Shown one piece after another: positions 1-7,666 of a DNA stretch of 47,743 bases. The position numbers were made by a program, and so were the translations under genes. The notes under the pieces were generated by a model. The model made no database searches. It worked only from the letters and a program-made list of their open reading frames with translations, and was not told the DNA's origin. The stretch is taken from assembly GCA_011389515.1 (NCBI GenBank), contig JAABUA010000021.1:1-47743 (forward strand), written 5' to 3'. Position 1 is the stretch's first letter. Each line of letters opens with the position of its first letter. The stretch is from Desulfobacteraceae bacterium. GTDB taxonomy: Bacteria; Desulfobacterota; Desulfobacteria; Desulfobacterales; Desulfosalsimonadaceae.

Positions 1-763
1 CGTTTATTCTTACCTCTGCTTTTAATTCATTGATCTTTGGAATGATTTCCTCGGCGGTAACGATTTCGCAAGAAATGGCGTTCATAAAATTTTTCGACTT
101 CACCGGTCCAAAACCGCTTCGCATTTCCGGGAGCTGCACGTCACGTGCGGAGAAATCATTTAACACCACGAACCCGCCGATGGCATTAAGCGCCTCCTTG
201 GGCGTGGCATTTTTGAGTGGATGAACAATGATCGCCCCGACCTCCAATTCATAGTCAAGGGCTTCGGAATAGGACGGGAAACGGACGGGGTGGTTGTCCG
301 TTACAAAATTCAGGTGATTGCCCATGTAATACATGGGGTTCTGATACCAGAACGGCACGGGCCTAAAGGCGGGAAACGCCCGCCTGAAAATCGTTTCATA
401 GGCGGTTGTTATTTTATACGCCCACGGCTTGAACCTTCGGACATACCCCCGGCTGGCCTGAATGAAATGCTGTTCAAACAGCATGAAATCCCGGTAAGAT
501 TTCGGCTCAAAAGGGATCAGCGGTCTTTCTTCAACAGCCGGGATTTCCTTATCAAACCGGTCCGCCATTTGCTGCAGCTTGTTCCAGGTGGACACACCCG
601 CCCGCAGGATGGAAAGAACGTCCGATATGAATGCGAACAGGTCGTCGGAAACCTGTTGCCCATCGGCAGAAAGAAGATGGGGCAGCGGTATCCACCGGTT
701 GCGGCTGAAAACGGCAACTTGGGGTTCCGGCTGATTTTTCACAAAAACCCGTTTTATTTTCAT
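1..763 (-). CDS. fumarylacetoacetate hydrolase family protein (partial, 3' end outside window)
   Basis: About 254 residues are readable on the minus strand before the gene runs off the left edge, so the C-terminus is missing. The start ATG (complement of 761-763) is preceded by GGAG about 7 nt upstream. The translation holds family hallmarks: a YMGNH segment, then an acidic metal-binding segment DYELEVGAII (the E-x-E ligand pair), then NDFSARDVQ, which resembles the NDWSARDIQ signature of FAH-type hydrolases and isomerases. Such enzymes are Mg-dependent C-C hydrolases, decarboxylases or isomerases acting on 2-oxo acids in aromatic or amino-acid catabolism; the substrate here cannot be told. 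It lies 23 nt downstream of the HTH regulator on the same strand, so the two probably form an operon. Confidence 0.85.
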   Translation of the reverse strand, partial: MKIKRVFVKNQPEPQVAVFSRNRWIPLPHLLSADGQQVSDDLFAFISDVLSILRAGVSTWNKLQQMADRFDKEIPAVEERPLIPFEPKSYRDFMLFEQHFIQASRGYVRRFKPWAYKITTAYETIFRRAFPAFRPVPFWYQNPMYYMGNHLNFVTDNHPVRFPSYSEALDYELEVGAIIVHPLKNATPKEALNAIGGFVVLNDFSARDVQLPEMRSGFGPVKSKNFMNAISCEIVTAEEIIPKINELKAEVRIN

Positions 764-786
764 TATATCTCCGAATGGCGCTTCCG

Positions 787-1518
787 CTATCGTTTAAATG
801 AATCGAGCAGGGAAAACACCCAGGGGCGAAACGCCACAATAAGTCCCGTATTTTCGCTTTTCTCCTGTGGAAGCGCCTTGTCGATCTCCGTCAGTTCATA
901 ATACTCTTTGAAAAGACGGTCTATTTTCTTCAGCATCACGGAACGGGAGTCATCCGACAATTTACCGGTTTCGAAACGAAGGTGTTCATCAGGCCGGTTG
1001 AAGGAAGCGCTTAACAATTCATCCTTGATCTGCTTTTTATACCTTTTTTCAATGGGGCCGTTTTTGCGCCAGGCGATATTTTTGTTCGCTATCAGCCGAA
1101 CCTTGTTTTCCGGATGAAGCTCGATTAAATCCAGTTTATCGAGCGCAAGCAGAAACTGGAGCGACTCTTCCTCGGAAACCCTGTAATCCGCGATAATGCT
1201 TTCAGGGCTCCGTCCGTTTAAAAGAAGGTAAAAAAACACCAGCAGGCCCGGATTCTCCGACAATACCCTTTCCTGCTCGAGGGTGAGCTCGCTTGGACCG
1301 GCCTGAGCATTCATGCTGAGTTTTGCAAGATCATAAATATTGAGATCCAGCAGGTCGCATATTTCCTCAAGGCGTTTTACGGAAAGGGTCTTTTCTGAAA
1401 AAAGCCGCTTGATGCTTGCCTCGCTCAGGTTCAATGCACCGGCGACCTCCCGGTACGTGACGCCCCTGGCCTTAAGACATTTTTTCAGTGTATCAATCAA
1501 GCGGGCGGTCTGGCCCAT
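787..1518 (-). CDS. XRE-type helix-turn-helix transcriptional regulator
   Basis: A 243-aa protein whose first 70 residues form an XRE/Cro-type DNA-binding domain; the run VTYREVAGALNLSEASIKRLF has the spacing of a helix-turn-helix. The remaining 170 residues are a mostly helical, charged region with no domain I recognise, possibly for sensing or oligomerisation. I prefer the ATG at 1518, which has GAGGT 6 nt upstream; an in-frame ATG at 1548 would add 10 residues with a weaker ribosome site. It is followed after 23 nt by the FAH-family gene, its likely operon partner, and is divergent from the fatty-acid locus at 1926. The shared 400-bp gap carries an FNR-type palindrome, so it could regulate either side; this is inference. 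Confidence 0.8.
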   Translation of the reverse strand: MGQTARLIDTLKKCLKARGVTYREVAGALNLSEASIKRLFSEKTLSVKRLEEICDLLDLNIYDLAKLSMNAQAGPSELTLEQERVLSENPGLLVFFYLLLNGRSPESIIADYRVSEEESLQFLLALDKLDLIELHPENKVRLIANKNIAWRKNGPIEKRYKKQIKDELLSASFNRPDEHLRFETGKLSDDSRSVMLKKIDRLFKEYYELTEIDKALPQEKSENTGLIVAFRPWVFSLLDSFKR

Positions 1519-1628
1519 ATTCAACCTCACAAGGACCGGTTCATTCATTCAATGCACATCCAATGTACATTTTTTGCCTGGCGCCTGCAACCCGGATTCG
1601 CTTTTGCAAACCGGATTTGATTTTTCAA

Positions 1629-1642
1629 TTGATTTATATCAA
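1629..1642. promoter_or_regulatory. FNR/CRP-type palindromic operator
   Basis: TTGAT-TTAT-ATCAA matches the textbook FNR half-sites TTGAT-N4-ATCAA exactly. It lies about 57 bases upstream of the start site predicted from the adjacent sigma-54 element and 111 bases upstream of the divergent HTH start. An Fnr/Crp-family protein responding to redox or NO is the natural candidate. No such regulator is encoded in the window. Confidence 0.5.
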
Positions 1643-1665
1643 ATAGTTACCAGATAAAACAATAA

Positions 1666-1682
1666 TTGGCACCGTTTTTGCT
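1666..1682 (+). promoter_or_regulatory. candidate sigma-54 (-24/-12) promoter for the fatty-acid locus
   Basis: TTGGCACCGTTTTTGCT has the invariant GG (1668-1669) and GC (1680-1681) separated by exactly 10 nt, and agrees with the consensus YTGGCACG-N4-TTGCW at nearly every position. Transcription would start near 1693, giving a leader of roughly 230 nt before fabD. No bacterial enhancer-binding protein is encoded in the window. The same bases also form the left arm of a palindrome, so coincidence is possible. Confidence 0.5.
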
Positions 1683-1742
1683 AAAAAACTTGCGCCGGGA
1701 AAGCGGGCCCGACTGAAAAGCAGTCTTCCCGGAAATGGTGCC
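1668..1742 (+). other. nested hairpin, possible structured leader RNA
   Basis: Three nested inverted repeats are visible: GGCACC (1668-1673) with GGTGCC (1737-1742), CCGGGAA (1695-1701) with TTCCCGG (1726-1732), and GACTG (1711-1715) with CAGTC (1721-1725) around an AAAAG loop. All pairs are perfect. If transcription starts near 1693, only the two inner stems would be in the RNA. It does not match any riboswitch consensus I can recall. Confidence 0.45.
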
Positions 1743-1925
1743 GAAATGATTTGCAAGTGGTTACAGACAATCCGTTGAGTATTAATATATAAGACTTTTT
1801 AAAATGGTATTGTATATCATGGAGCATGTATTATTTTAGTGCCTGAGCGATAACGTACCAGTCCTTTTTATTATGCAGTCCTTTTATTATATGGACATAT
1901 GCTTTTGCGCCGAAGGAGAATATAG

Positions 1926-2888
1926 ATGAAAATGAAAGAAGAAGCCGTTGCCGCTGTTTTTCCGGGCCAGGGCTCGCAGCGCCCGGGTATGGGAAAAGAT
2001 TTTTACGACAATATGGACATCAGCAGAAGAACATTCGAGGAAGCTTCCGATGTTTTGGGGTGGGATGTGGCCGCGCTTTGCTTTGGGCAAGACGAACGGC
2101 TGAACCTGACCGAATACGCCCAGCCATGCATCGTTGCCACTGAAATCGCAATGTTCAGAGGGATTCAGGAAATGTACGGATTTTCACCGGCCTATTTCGG
2201 CGGGCACAGCCTGGGCGAATACACGGGGCTTGTGGCAGCGGATGCCATGCCCTTTGATGAAGCCTTGAAAACGGTTCAGATGCGCGGGCGTCTCATGCAG
2301 AAGGCAACCCCTCCCGGCACCGGCGGCATGGCGGCCGTTATCGGCGACAACCTGGATATTGAAAAAATCAGAAAAAGCCTGGAAGATTTGTCCCTTGACA
2401 TGGCCAATATCAACTCCACAAGTCAGGTGGTCATATCCGGCAGGGCCGAAAGCATTGAAATCGCGGAAAAAAGGCTTTTTCTCGCTTTCGGTCCTGAAAA
2501 TACCGCGGATAAATTCCGTTTTGTCCCCTTAAACGTCAGTGCGCCTTTTCACAGCCGCTTCATGCTCACCATGAAAGACACCTTCCGGGAGGTTTTGCAC
2601 GCTGTTTCAGGAAAATTCAACCCCGGCAATGCACGCCGGGTAACCTCCAATTACCTGGGCACGTTTCATTCGGGAAATACGGCAAAAATAATAGAAAACC
2701 TTGTGGCCCAGGTCAGTGGTGCGGTAAACTGGCGGGACAACATGACGGCCTTGACGGAGAAAGCCCGAATCGTTTACGAGATCGGCCCTAACCGTCCGCT
2801 GAAAAATTTTTTCGCAAGCATCGACATTCCCTGCCGGTCGATCACCTCGTTTTCGTCGGCAAAACGTGCATTTGCAACAGGAGAATAA
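1926..2888 (+). CDS. fabD: malonyl-CoA:ACP transacylase
   Basis: A 320-aa protein that transfers malonyl from CoA to the ACP phosphopantetheine thiol, supplying the extender unit of type II fatty-acid synthesis in the cytoplasm. It has GQGSQ (residues 14-18), the nucleophile elbow GHSLGE with Ser95, the acyl-carboxylate-binding Arg120 in MRGRLM, and the catalytic His209 in VSAPFHS. Length is normal for FabD (about 310). The start is supported by AAGGAG 8 nt upstream. It is the first gene of a tight plus-strand cluster: only 3 nt separate its stop from the next gene, so transcription from the upstream sigma-54-like promoter could run through at least to fabZ. Confidence 0.95.
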   Translation: MKMKEEAVAAVFPGQGSQRPGMGKDFYDNMDISRRTFEEASDVLGWDVAALCFGQDERLNLTEYAQPCIVATEIAMFRGIQEMYGFSPAYFGGHSLGEYTGLVAADAMPFDEALKTVQMRGRLMQKATPPGTGGMAAVIGDNLDIEKIRKSLEDLSLDMANINSTSQVVISGRAESIEIAEKRLFLAFGPENTADKFRFVPLNVSAPFHSRFMLTMKDTFREVLHAVSGKFNPGNARRVTSNYLGTFHSGNTAKIIENLVAQVSGAVNWRDNMTALTEKARIVYEIGPNRPLKNFFASIDIPCRSITSFSSAKRAFATGE

Positions 2889-2891
2889 CCC

Positions 2892-3827
2892 ATGCGATTT
2901 GCGCCTGATTTATGGTCGGTCATTATCGGCGGATCCAGCGGTTTCGGCCTTGCAGCCGCACAGAAACTCGCCGCCCACGGCATGAACCTGTGCATCGTCC
3001 ACCGGGACCGCAGGGGGGCCATGCGCGCCATTGAACCCGCTTTTGAGGAAATGAAATCAAAAGGCGTCCGTGTAATTACGTTCAACCTCGACGGACTTTC
3101 AAGCGACGGCAGAACGAAGGTGCTCGATGCCATGGCAACGGAACTCGGAGAAAAAGGGAAAGTTCGACTTTTGCTCCATTCGGTCGCCTTCGGCAACCTG
3201 AAACTGCTCGCACCGGTCATTGACACGGGCGCACCGCAGCAGGCCCGAAAGAAAATTGCCAACGGGCTTGGCGTATCGCCCGAAGCCTTTACCCACAGCG
3301 TTCAGGATGCATTTGAAAACGGCGAGTACCGGCTCTATCCCCTTATGGACCCTCCTGTCTACAACGACCGGCAATTTCTGGATGAAAGTGATTTTTCAAG
3401 AACCGTTCACGCCATGGGGCACAATATTGTCGAGTGGACATACGACCTGTTCAACCGGGGCATGTTTGCCAATGACGGAAGGGTTCTGAGCCTCACCTCG
3501 GAAGGAAATACCATTGCATGGCGAGGATATGCGGCGGTTTCGGCGGCCAAGGCGGTATTGGAAGCGGTTTCCCGGTCCATGGCCGTTGAATTTGCCCCCT
3601 ACGGCATCCGCTCCAATGTGATCCAGGCGGGTGTTACCGACACTCCCGCGCTGCGGGCCATACCCGGAAGCGACCGGATCAAGGCCCAGGCGGCCCTCAG
3701 AAATCCGTTCGGCCGCCTGACCACACCAAAGGACGTGGCCGATGTCATTTTCCTGCTCTGTCTGGACGAGGCCGCATGGATCAACGGCGCCCTTATCTGT
3801 GCAGATGGCGGAGAACGAATCGCTTAG
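2892..3827 (+). CDS. SDR-family enoyl-ACP reductase, FabI/FabL-like
   Basis: A 311-aa short-chain dehydrogenase/reductase with a Rossmann glycine motif GGSSGFGLA (residues 13-21) and a catalytic Tyr213-x6-Lys220. The Tyr-x6-Lys spacing is the signature of enoyl-ACP reductases such as FabI and FabL; ordinary ketoreductases have Tyr-x3-Lys. The C-terminal segment VIQAGVTDTPALRAIPG resembles FabL rather than E. coli FabI. It would reduce the trans-2-enoyl-ACP double bond in the last step of each elongation cycle. The protein is longer than usual (FabI and FabL are about 250-260), with an extra segment near residues 110-170. It sits 3 nt after fabD. The cofactor (NADH or NADPH) is not evident. 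Confidence 0.75.
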   Translation: MRFAPDLWSVIIGGSSGFGLAAAQKLAAHGMNLCIVHRDRRGAMRAIEPAFEEMKSKGVRVITFNLDGLSSDGRTKVLDAMATELGEKGKVRLLLHSVAFGNLKLLAPVIDTGAPQQARKKIANGLGVSPEAFTHSVQDAFENGEYRLYPLMDPPVYNDRQFLDESDFSRTVHAMGHNIVEWTYDLFNRGMFANDGRVLSLTSEGNTIAWRGYAAVSAAKAVLEAVSRSMAVEFAPYGIRSNVIQAGVTDTPALRAIPGSDRIKAQAALRNPFGRLTTPKDVADVIFLLCLDEAAWINGALICADGGERIA

Positions 3828-3875
3828 AATCCAGTGTTCTATCCAATCCCCAAAAAAATAACAGATATTATACCT

Positions 3876-4466
3876 ATGAAATATTCACAATTTCTGGAAC
3901 AGGACAACTTTGACTTTGAAAGCCTGCTGGCGTTTGCCTACGGGAACATGATCGACGACCCCCCGGCGGACTTTGATGCCCGGCTTCCGGCCCCCCCTTT
4001 TCTGATGATCGACCGGATCGTGTCTCTTGAGAAAAACGGCAACCGGGGTAAAATCATCGCGGAACAGGATATCCGACTCGATGCCTGGTATTTCCAGTGC
4101 CACTTTTCCGGCGATCCGGTGCAGCCCGGATGCCTTTGTGTGGACGCCGTGTGGCAGCTGATCGGTTTTTACTGCGTGTGGCGGGGCGCACTGGGCGCCG
4201 GAAGAGCGCTCGGGTGCGACCAGGTCGCATTCAACGGCCAGATACGCCCCCACAACCATGTGGCCCGCTATGAAATTGACATCGTCCGTTTCCAGGGCAT
4301 GAAGAATTCAGGGGCAAGCATGGTCATTGGTGATGCGGAAGTTTTTATCGACGGTGAAAGCATCGCCACAATGAAACGGGCTCGTGCGGGTGTATTCAAA
4401 AACATCACGTACCGGGATTACCCCAAAAAATCCGCAAACGCCTTTGGCGGCGCAAGCGGGAAATAA
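3876..4466 (+). CDS. fabA: 3-hydroxyacyl-ACP dehydratase, FabA type
   Basis: A 196-aa hot-dog-fold dehydratase. The segment CHFSGDPVQPGCLCVDAVWQ matches the FabA active site, with His76 and Asp90 in the family's catalytic positions; FabZ would have Glu instead of Asp. FabA enzymes dehydrate 3-hydroxyacyl-ACP and, in E. coli, isomerise trans-2- to cis-3-decenoyl-ACP to make unsaturated acids. The ATG at 3876 gives the family's usual N-terminus; a GTG at 3834 would add 14 residues. No strong ribosome site is seen. A separate FabZ lies two genes downstream, so this one may serve a particular chain length or the unsaturated branch; that is inference. Confidence 0.88.
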   Translation: MKYSQFLEQDNFDFESLLAFAYGNMIDDPPADFDARLPAPPFLMIDRIVSLEKNGNRGKIIAEQDIRLDAWYFQCHFSGDPVQPGCLCVDAVWQLIGFYCVWRGALGAGRALGCDQVAFNGQIRPHNHVARYEIDIVRFQGMKNSGASMVIGDAEVFIDGESIATMKRARAGVFKNITYRDYPKKSANAFGGASGK

Positions 4467-4487
4467 AATACCAGCAAAGACGATATC

Positions 4488-5258
4488 ATGAACGACAAAG
4501 CAGACAGCAGCAAGGGCGATAAAACAAACCCGGACCTTCCGGTGGCCATTGTCACCGGGGGCGCAGGCGGCATCGGGGCCGCCTGCTGCAGGGAACTGGC
4601 AAAAAACGGATTTTCCGTCGGCATCCACTACCGAAGCAGCCAGGCGGCCGCGGAAAAAATCCTGTCCACCATAGACGGCCAAGGGTTTCTCCTTGCCGCC
4701 GACCTTTCCGATACGGACCAGGTGGAAAACATGGTCCAGCAGATAAAAAATGTATCCAGCCGGGTGGACGTTCTGGTCAACAATGCCGGGGACAGTATCA
4801 ACAGCCCCATTGCGGCAATGAAAATCGGTGATTTCGATGCCCAGCGGGCAGCGCTGCGGGGTGCATGGTTTCTGACCAAACGCATACTGCGGCTTTACAT
4901 GCTGCGCCGGTCAGAAGGCCGGATCATCAATATTTCAAGCGTCGTGGGGCACACCGGAAACGCGGGTCAAATCCCGTACACCATGGAAAAAGCAGCCTTG
5001 GATGCCTTGACCAAGTCCCTTTCAAAGGAGCTGGCCGGCCGCAATATCCTGGTAAACTCGGTGGCGCCGGGGTTTATCGAAACAAACATGACCGGAAAGC
5101 TGCCCGAAGAAGTCAAAAAGAAAGTTTTTGAAAACATTCCCCTGGGGCGGATCGGACGGCCCGAAGAGGTTGCCGAGGTGGTGGGCTTTCTCGCCACAAA
5201 GGGAACCTATATCACCGGGAGTGTGGTTCATGTGAACGGAGGCATGTATGGCGGCTGA
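4488..5258 (+). CDS. fabG: 3-oxoacyl-ACP reductase
   Basis: A 256-aa SDR reductase that would reduce 3-oxoacyl-ACP to 3-hydroxyacyl-ACP. It shows the NADP-binding motif TGGAGGIG (23-30), the structural NNAG (98-101), and the catalytic Ser151, Tyr164 and Lys168 in Tyr-x3-Lys spacing. The C-terminal NSVAPGFIETNMT segment is typical of FabG. An N-terminal extension of about 16 polar residues precedes the Rossmann fold. The 3' end overlaps fabZ by 11 nt, implying translational coupling. The ribosome site is weak. Confidence 0.9.
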   Translation: MNDKADSSKGDKTNPDLPVAIVTGGAGGIGAACCRELAKNGFSVGIHYRSSQAAAEKILSTIDGQGFLLAADLSDTDQVENMVQQIKNVSSRVDVLVNNAGDSINSPIAAMKIGDFDAQRAALRGAWFLTKRILRLYMLRRSEGRIINISSVVGHTGNAGQIPYTMEKAALDALTKSLSKELAGRNILVNSVAPGFIETNMTGKLPEEVKKKVFENIPLGRIGRPEEVAEVVGFLATKGTYITGSVVHVNGGMYGG

Positions 5259-5718
5259 TATGACCATTTCCCCGGACCGTCTCCTTGAACTGGTCCCCCA
5301 GCAGCCCCCTTTCCGCTTTATCGATGTCATTTCAGCCGTTGACGAGGACACCATACGGGCGTCCTACCAATTTCGAACGGATGAAGGCTTCTACAAGGGA
5401 CATTTTCCAGGAAACCCGGTGACACCGGGGGTCATCCTGGTAGAGGCCATGGCCCAGACCGGGGTGGTGGCACTGGGCATCTACCTGCTTTTGAAGCAGG
5501 GGATGACCGTATCGGAAGTAAAGGCGGTGACCCCCCTTTTTGCCTTTGCCGATCAGGTCGAATTTTCGGGAATCGTCCGGCCGGGTGAGAAGGTGATGCT
5601 TTCCGGGGAGAAGATATACCTTCGCCGAGGAAACCTCAAAGCCCGGTGCAGTGTTGCCCGTGAAAACGGTGAGGTCGTCTGTTCGGGGATATTGACCGGA
5701 ACAGGAGTGACCGGTTGA
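5248..5718 (+). CDS. fabZ: 3-hydroxyacyl-ACP dehydratase, FabZ type
   Basis: A 156-aa hot-dog dehydratase that removes water from 3-hydroxyacyl-ACP. HFPGNPVTPGVILVEAMAQ carries the FabZ catalytic pair His52 and Glu66. The ATG at 5248 overlaps fabG by 11 nt; an internal ATG at 5260 would give 152 residues without overlap. It is the last gene before a 670-base repeat-rich gap. Having FabA and FabZ in one operon points to two dehydration steps with different specificity. Confidence 0.9.
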   Translation: MAADMTISPDRLLELVPQQPPFRFIDVISAVDEDTIRASYQFRTDEGFYKGHFPGNPVTPGVILVEAMAQTGVVALGIYLLLKQGMTVSEVKAVTPLFAFADQVEFSGIVRPGEKVMLSGEKIYLRRGNLKARCSVARENGEVVCSGILTGTGVTG

Positions 5719-5737
5719 AACCCAAAAAGAATCGGTT

Positions 5738-5948
5738 ACATTTCCACGCCGGCAGGGGTGGGATTCCCCTTCGCAACTGTGCATCCCCGGGGCATCTCCA
5801 CGGCTCGATACGCCGCACTCTGCAAACTCGCCCCGCCAATGGCGGGACTCAAACAATGCAGGATGCCTGGCGTATCTTCACCGGGAGCTGCCGCCGGGGC
5901 CGCCCAATGTTGCGCCGGGCAATCCCACCCCTGCCGGTTTGGAAATGT
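5738..5948 (+). repeat. family A structured repeat, copy A1
   Basis: An imperfect palindrome of 211 bp. The outer arm CCGGCAGGGGTGGGATT (5749-5765) pairs perfectly with 5921-5937, and ACATTTCC (5738-5745) with GGAAATGT (5941-5948). Inside are conserved blocks GCAACTGTG, GATACGCC pairing with GGCGTATC, a CCCCGCC/GGCGGG hairpin and CCCAATGTTGC. An AT-rich flank with TTTTATAA follows the right end. Orientation is the same as A4 and opposite to A2, A3 and A5. Confidence 0.8.
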
Positions 5949-6067
5949 CCCATTTTATAAGGACACAATACGGCAAAAAGAGCTTATAGCCATCTGTTGC
6001 TTATGTTGGGTATTTTTAGGGGTGAATACCTTGAAATAAATCGAATTCAGCCCGGTCTTATATAAAT

Positions 6068-6266
6068 GGTCATTTTCAACCGGGCGGTGCCGGGTGTTGC
6101 CCGCAGCAACATTGCAGGGGGTTGCTGATAACTCCTGGCGAAGCGCAGACAAGCGCCCTGTGGCTTGGCCGTTCATCACAGGGCGCTTCGAAGCAAGCCT
6201 TGGAGATATCAGCGTTCTCCTGCAGTTGCCAGGGCAATACCCGGCACCGCTCGGTTGAAATTGTCC
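6068..6266 (-). repeat. family A structured repeat, copy A2
   Basis: A 199-bp imperfect palindrome whose outer arms near 6077-6101 and 6233-6257 pair at about 23 of 25 positions. It shares GCAACATTG and CAGTTGCC with the other copies, but its central hairpin is different: AAGCGCCCTGTG pairs with CACAGGGCGCTT. The AT-rich end (TATATAAATGG) is on its left and faces A1. Confidence 0.75.
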
Positions 6267-6287
6267 TTAAAATATTGTGAGTGCATG

Positions 6288-6325
6288 GATCTTGTAACGC
6301 CATGGCGTGATTCAAAGTCGTCTGA
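6288..6325 (+). repeat. family B repeat module, copy B1
   Basis: A 38-base stretch that matches the reverse complement of 27935-27972 at 35 of 38 positions, including the palindromic ACGCCATGGCGT-like core. A further AATCTTACGTAC shared with the other copy follows near 6350. It lies about 60 bases upstream of the KAS II gene. Confidence 0.6.
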
Positions 6326-6388
6326 TAGCGGCTTTGAAGGTTTCCATTAATCTTACGTACCGAATTCAGTAAACCAGGAGTACAGCAC

Positions 6389-7666
6389 ATGAAAAATAAA
6401 CGGGTGGTCATTACCGGAATGGGGGTTGTCAGCCCCAACGGGACCGGCCTTGAGGATTTTTGCAACGCGATCGAAAACGGGCGCTCCGGCGTCCGGTTCA
6501 TGGAAAGACTGGAAGAACTCAACTTCGGGTGCCGGATCGCCGCCGTGCCGGAAATCAAAGGGGATGGGCACAAAGCGTACATTAACGAAGAACTGCTCAA
6601 TGACAACATCGGCTACGGCGCCATTGCCGCAGTTGAAGCATGGCAGGATGCAGGGCTTGCAATCCCGGATGCAGACGCCGTTGCAGACTGGGATTCGGGA
6701 ACCATTTACGGCTGTGGCATCTGCGGCATGGAAACCATCGCGACCCGAATTGTTCCCACCATCAATGCGGGAAAAGTCCGCAGACTGGGCTCCACCATCG
6801 TGGAAAGGGTCATGGGAAGCGGGGTAAGTGCAACCGTTGCGGGGATCCTCGGCCTTGGCAACCAGGTGACGTCCAATTCATCGGCCTGCAGCACCGGGAC
6901 CGAGGCAATCATCGATGCGGCCTTCCGGATCCGATCCGGACTGGCAAAACGGATGGTGGCCGGCGGCGCCGAAGGCCCCTCCCCGTACATATGGGGAGGC
7001 TTTGATTCCATGCGGATCGTGCTTTCCCGCAAATTCAACGACCGGCCGGAACAAGGCTCAAGACCCATGAGCGCTTCGGCCTGCGGGTTCGTCCCCGGCG
7101 CAGGCGCAGGCTGCATGGTGCTGGAAGACATGGAAACAGCGATTTCCCGAGGCGCAAAAATTTACGGTGAAATCGTCGGGGCAATGGTCAATTGCGGCGG
7201 GCAGCGCCAGGGCGGCTCCATGACTGCACCCAACCCGGAGGGAGTGGTCCGATGCATCCGCGGGGCGGTGGCGGACGCAAGCATCCACCCGGATGAAATC
7301 GACGCCATCAATGGGCATCTGACCGCAACCTACGCCGATCCCCATGAAATCAAAAGCTGGGCCACCGCGCTTGAAAGAGGACCTGAAAATTTTCCGTATA
7401 TTAATTCCACAAAATCAATGATCGGCCACTGCTTAGGGGCAGCCGGCGCCATTGAAACCATCGCTGCCGTACTGGAACTGCAAGGGGGGTTTCTTCACCC
7501 GTCCATCAATTGCGAAGACATCCATCCGGACATACAACCCTTTGAAAACCGCGTTGTCCGCGAAAGGCTGGATTTTCCGGAGATCAGGACCATTGCCAAG
7601 GCAAGTTTCGGATTCGGCGATGTAAACAGTTGTCTTATAATAAAAAAACAGGAGAAATACGCATGA
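6389..7666 (+). CDS. beta-ketoacyl-ACP synthase, KAS I/II (FabF-like)
   Basis: A 425-aa thiolase-fold condensing enzyme that would join acyl-ACP or enzyme-bound acyl groups with malonyl-ACP. The active site is intact: nucleophile Cys167 in SSACSTG, His310 in NGHLTAT, and Lys342 with His347 in STKSMIGHCLGAAG. The usual NAHGTST motif is altered to NGHLTAT, keeping the His but changing its surroundings, so specificity may differ from housekeeping FabF. The start has AGGAG 9 nt upstream. Its stop overlaps the ACP start by 4 nt (ATGA), so synthase and carrier are translationally coupled and probably partners. Confidence 0.9.
   Translation: MKNKRVVITGMGVVSPNGTGLEDFCNAIENGRSGVRFMERLEELNFGCRIAAVPEIKGDGHKAYINEELLNDNIGYGAIAAVEAWQDAGLAIPDADAVADWDSGTIYGCGICGMETIATRIVPTINAGKVRRLGSTIVERVMGSGVSATVAGILGLGNQVTSNSSACSTGTEAIIDAAFRIRSGLAKRMVAGGAEGPSPYIWGGFDSMRIVLSRKFNDRPEQGSRPMSASACGFVPGAGAGCMVLEDMETAISRGAKIYGEIVGAMVNCGGQRQGGSMTAPNPEGVVRCIRGAVADASIHPDEIDAINGHLTATYADPHEIKSWATALERGPENFPYINSTKSMIGHCLGAAGAIETIAAVLELQGGFLHPSINCEDIHPDIQPFENRVVRERLDFPEIRTIAKASFGFGDVNSCLIIKKQEKYA

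Larger units (their letters stand above)
1549..1925. other. divergent intergenic region between HTH regulator and fabD
   Basis: No gene is seen in these 377 bases. The stretch is AT-rich apart from a GC-rich core near 1690-1742. It carries an FNR-type palindrome, a sigma-54-like promoter and a nested hairpin, each listed separately. It ends in a strong ribosome site (GAAGGAGA) for fabD. Confidence 0.8.
5719..6388. other. 670-base intergenic gap with two structured repeats
   Basis: No gene is supported here. Short open frames overlap the repeats and differ between copies. The gap holds family A copies A1 and A2 in opposite orientation, 119 AT-rich bases between them, and a family B module near 6288. 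An AGGAG ribosome site precedes the next gene. Confidence 0.8.

Noticed and set aside
221..901. Long plus-strand open frame at the left end
   Set aside because: It runs antisense to the FAH-family gene and the HTH gene, which both have recognisable protein motifs. Its own translation has none.
5715..6039. Open frames within repeats A1 and A2
   Set aside because: They overlap palindromic repeat sequence, have no good ribosome site and are not kept between repeat copies.
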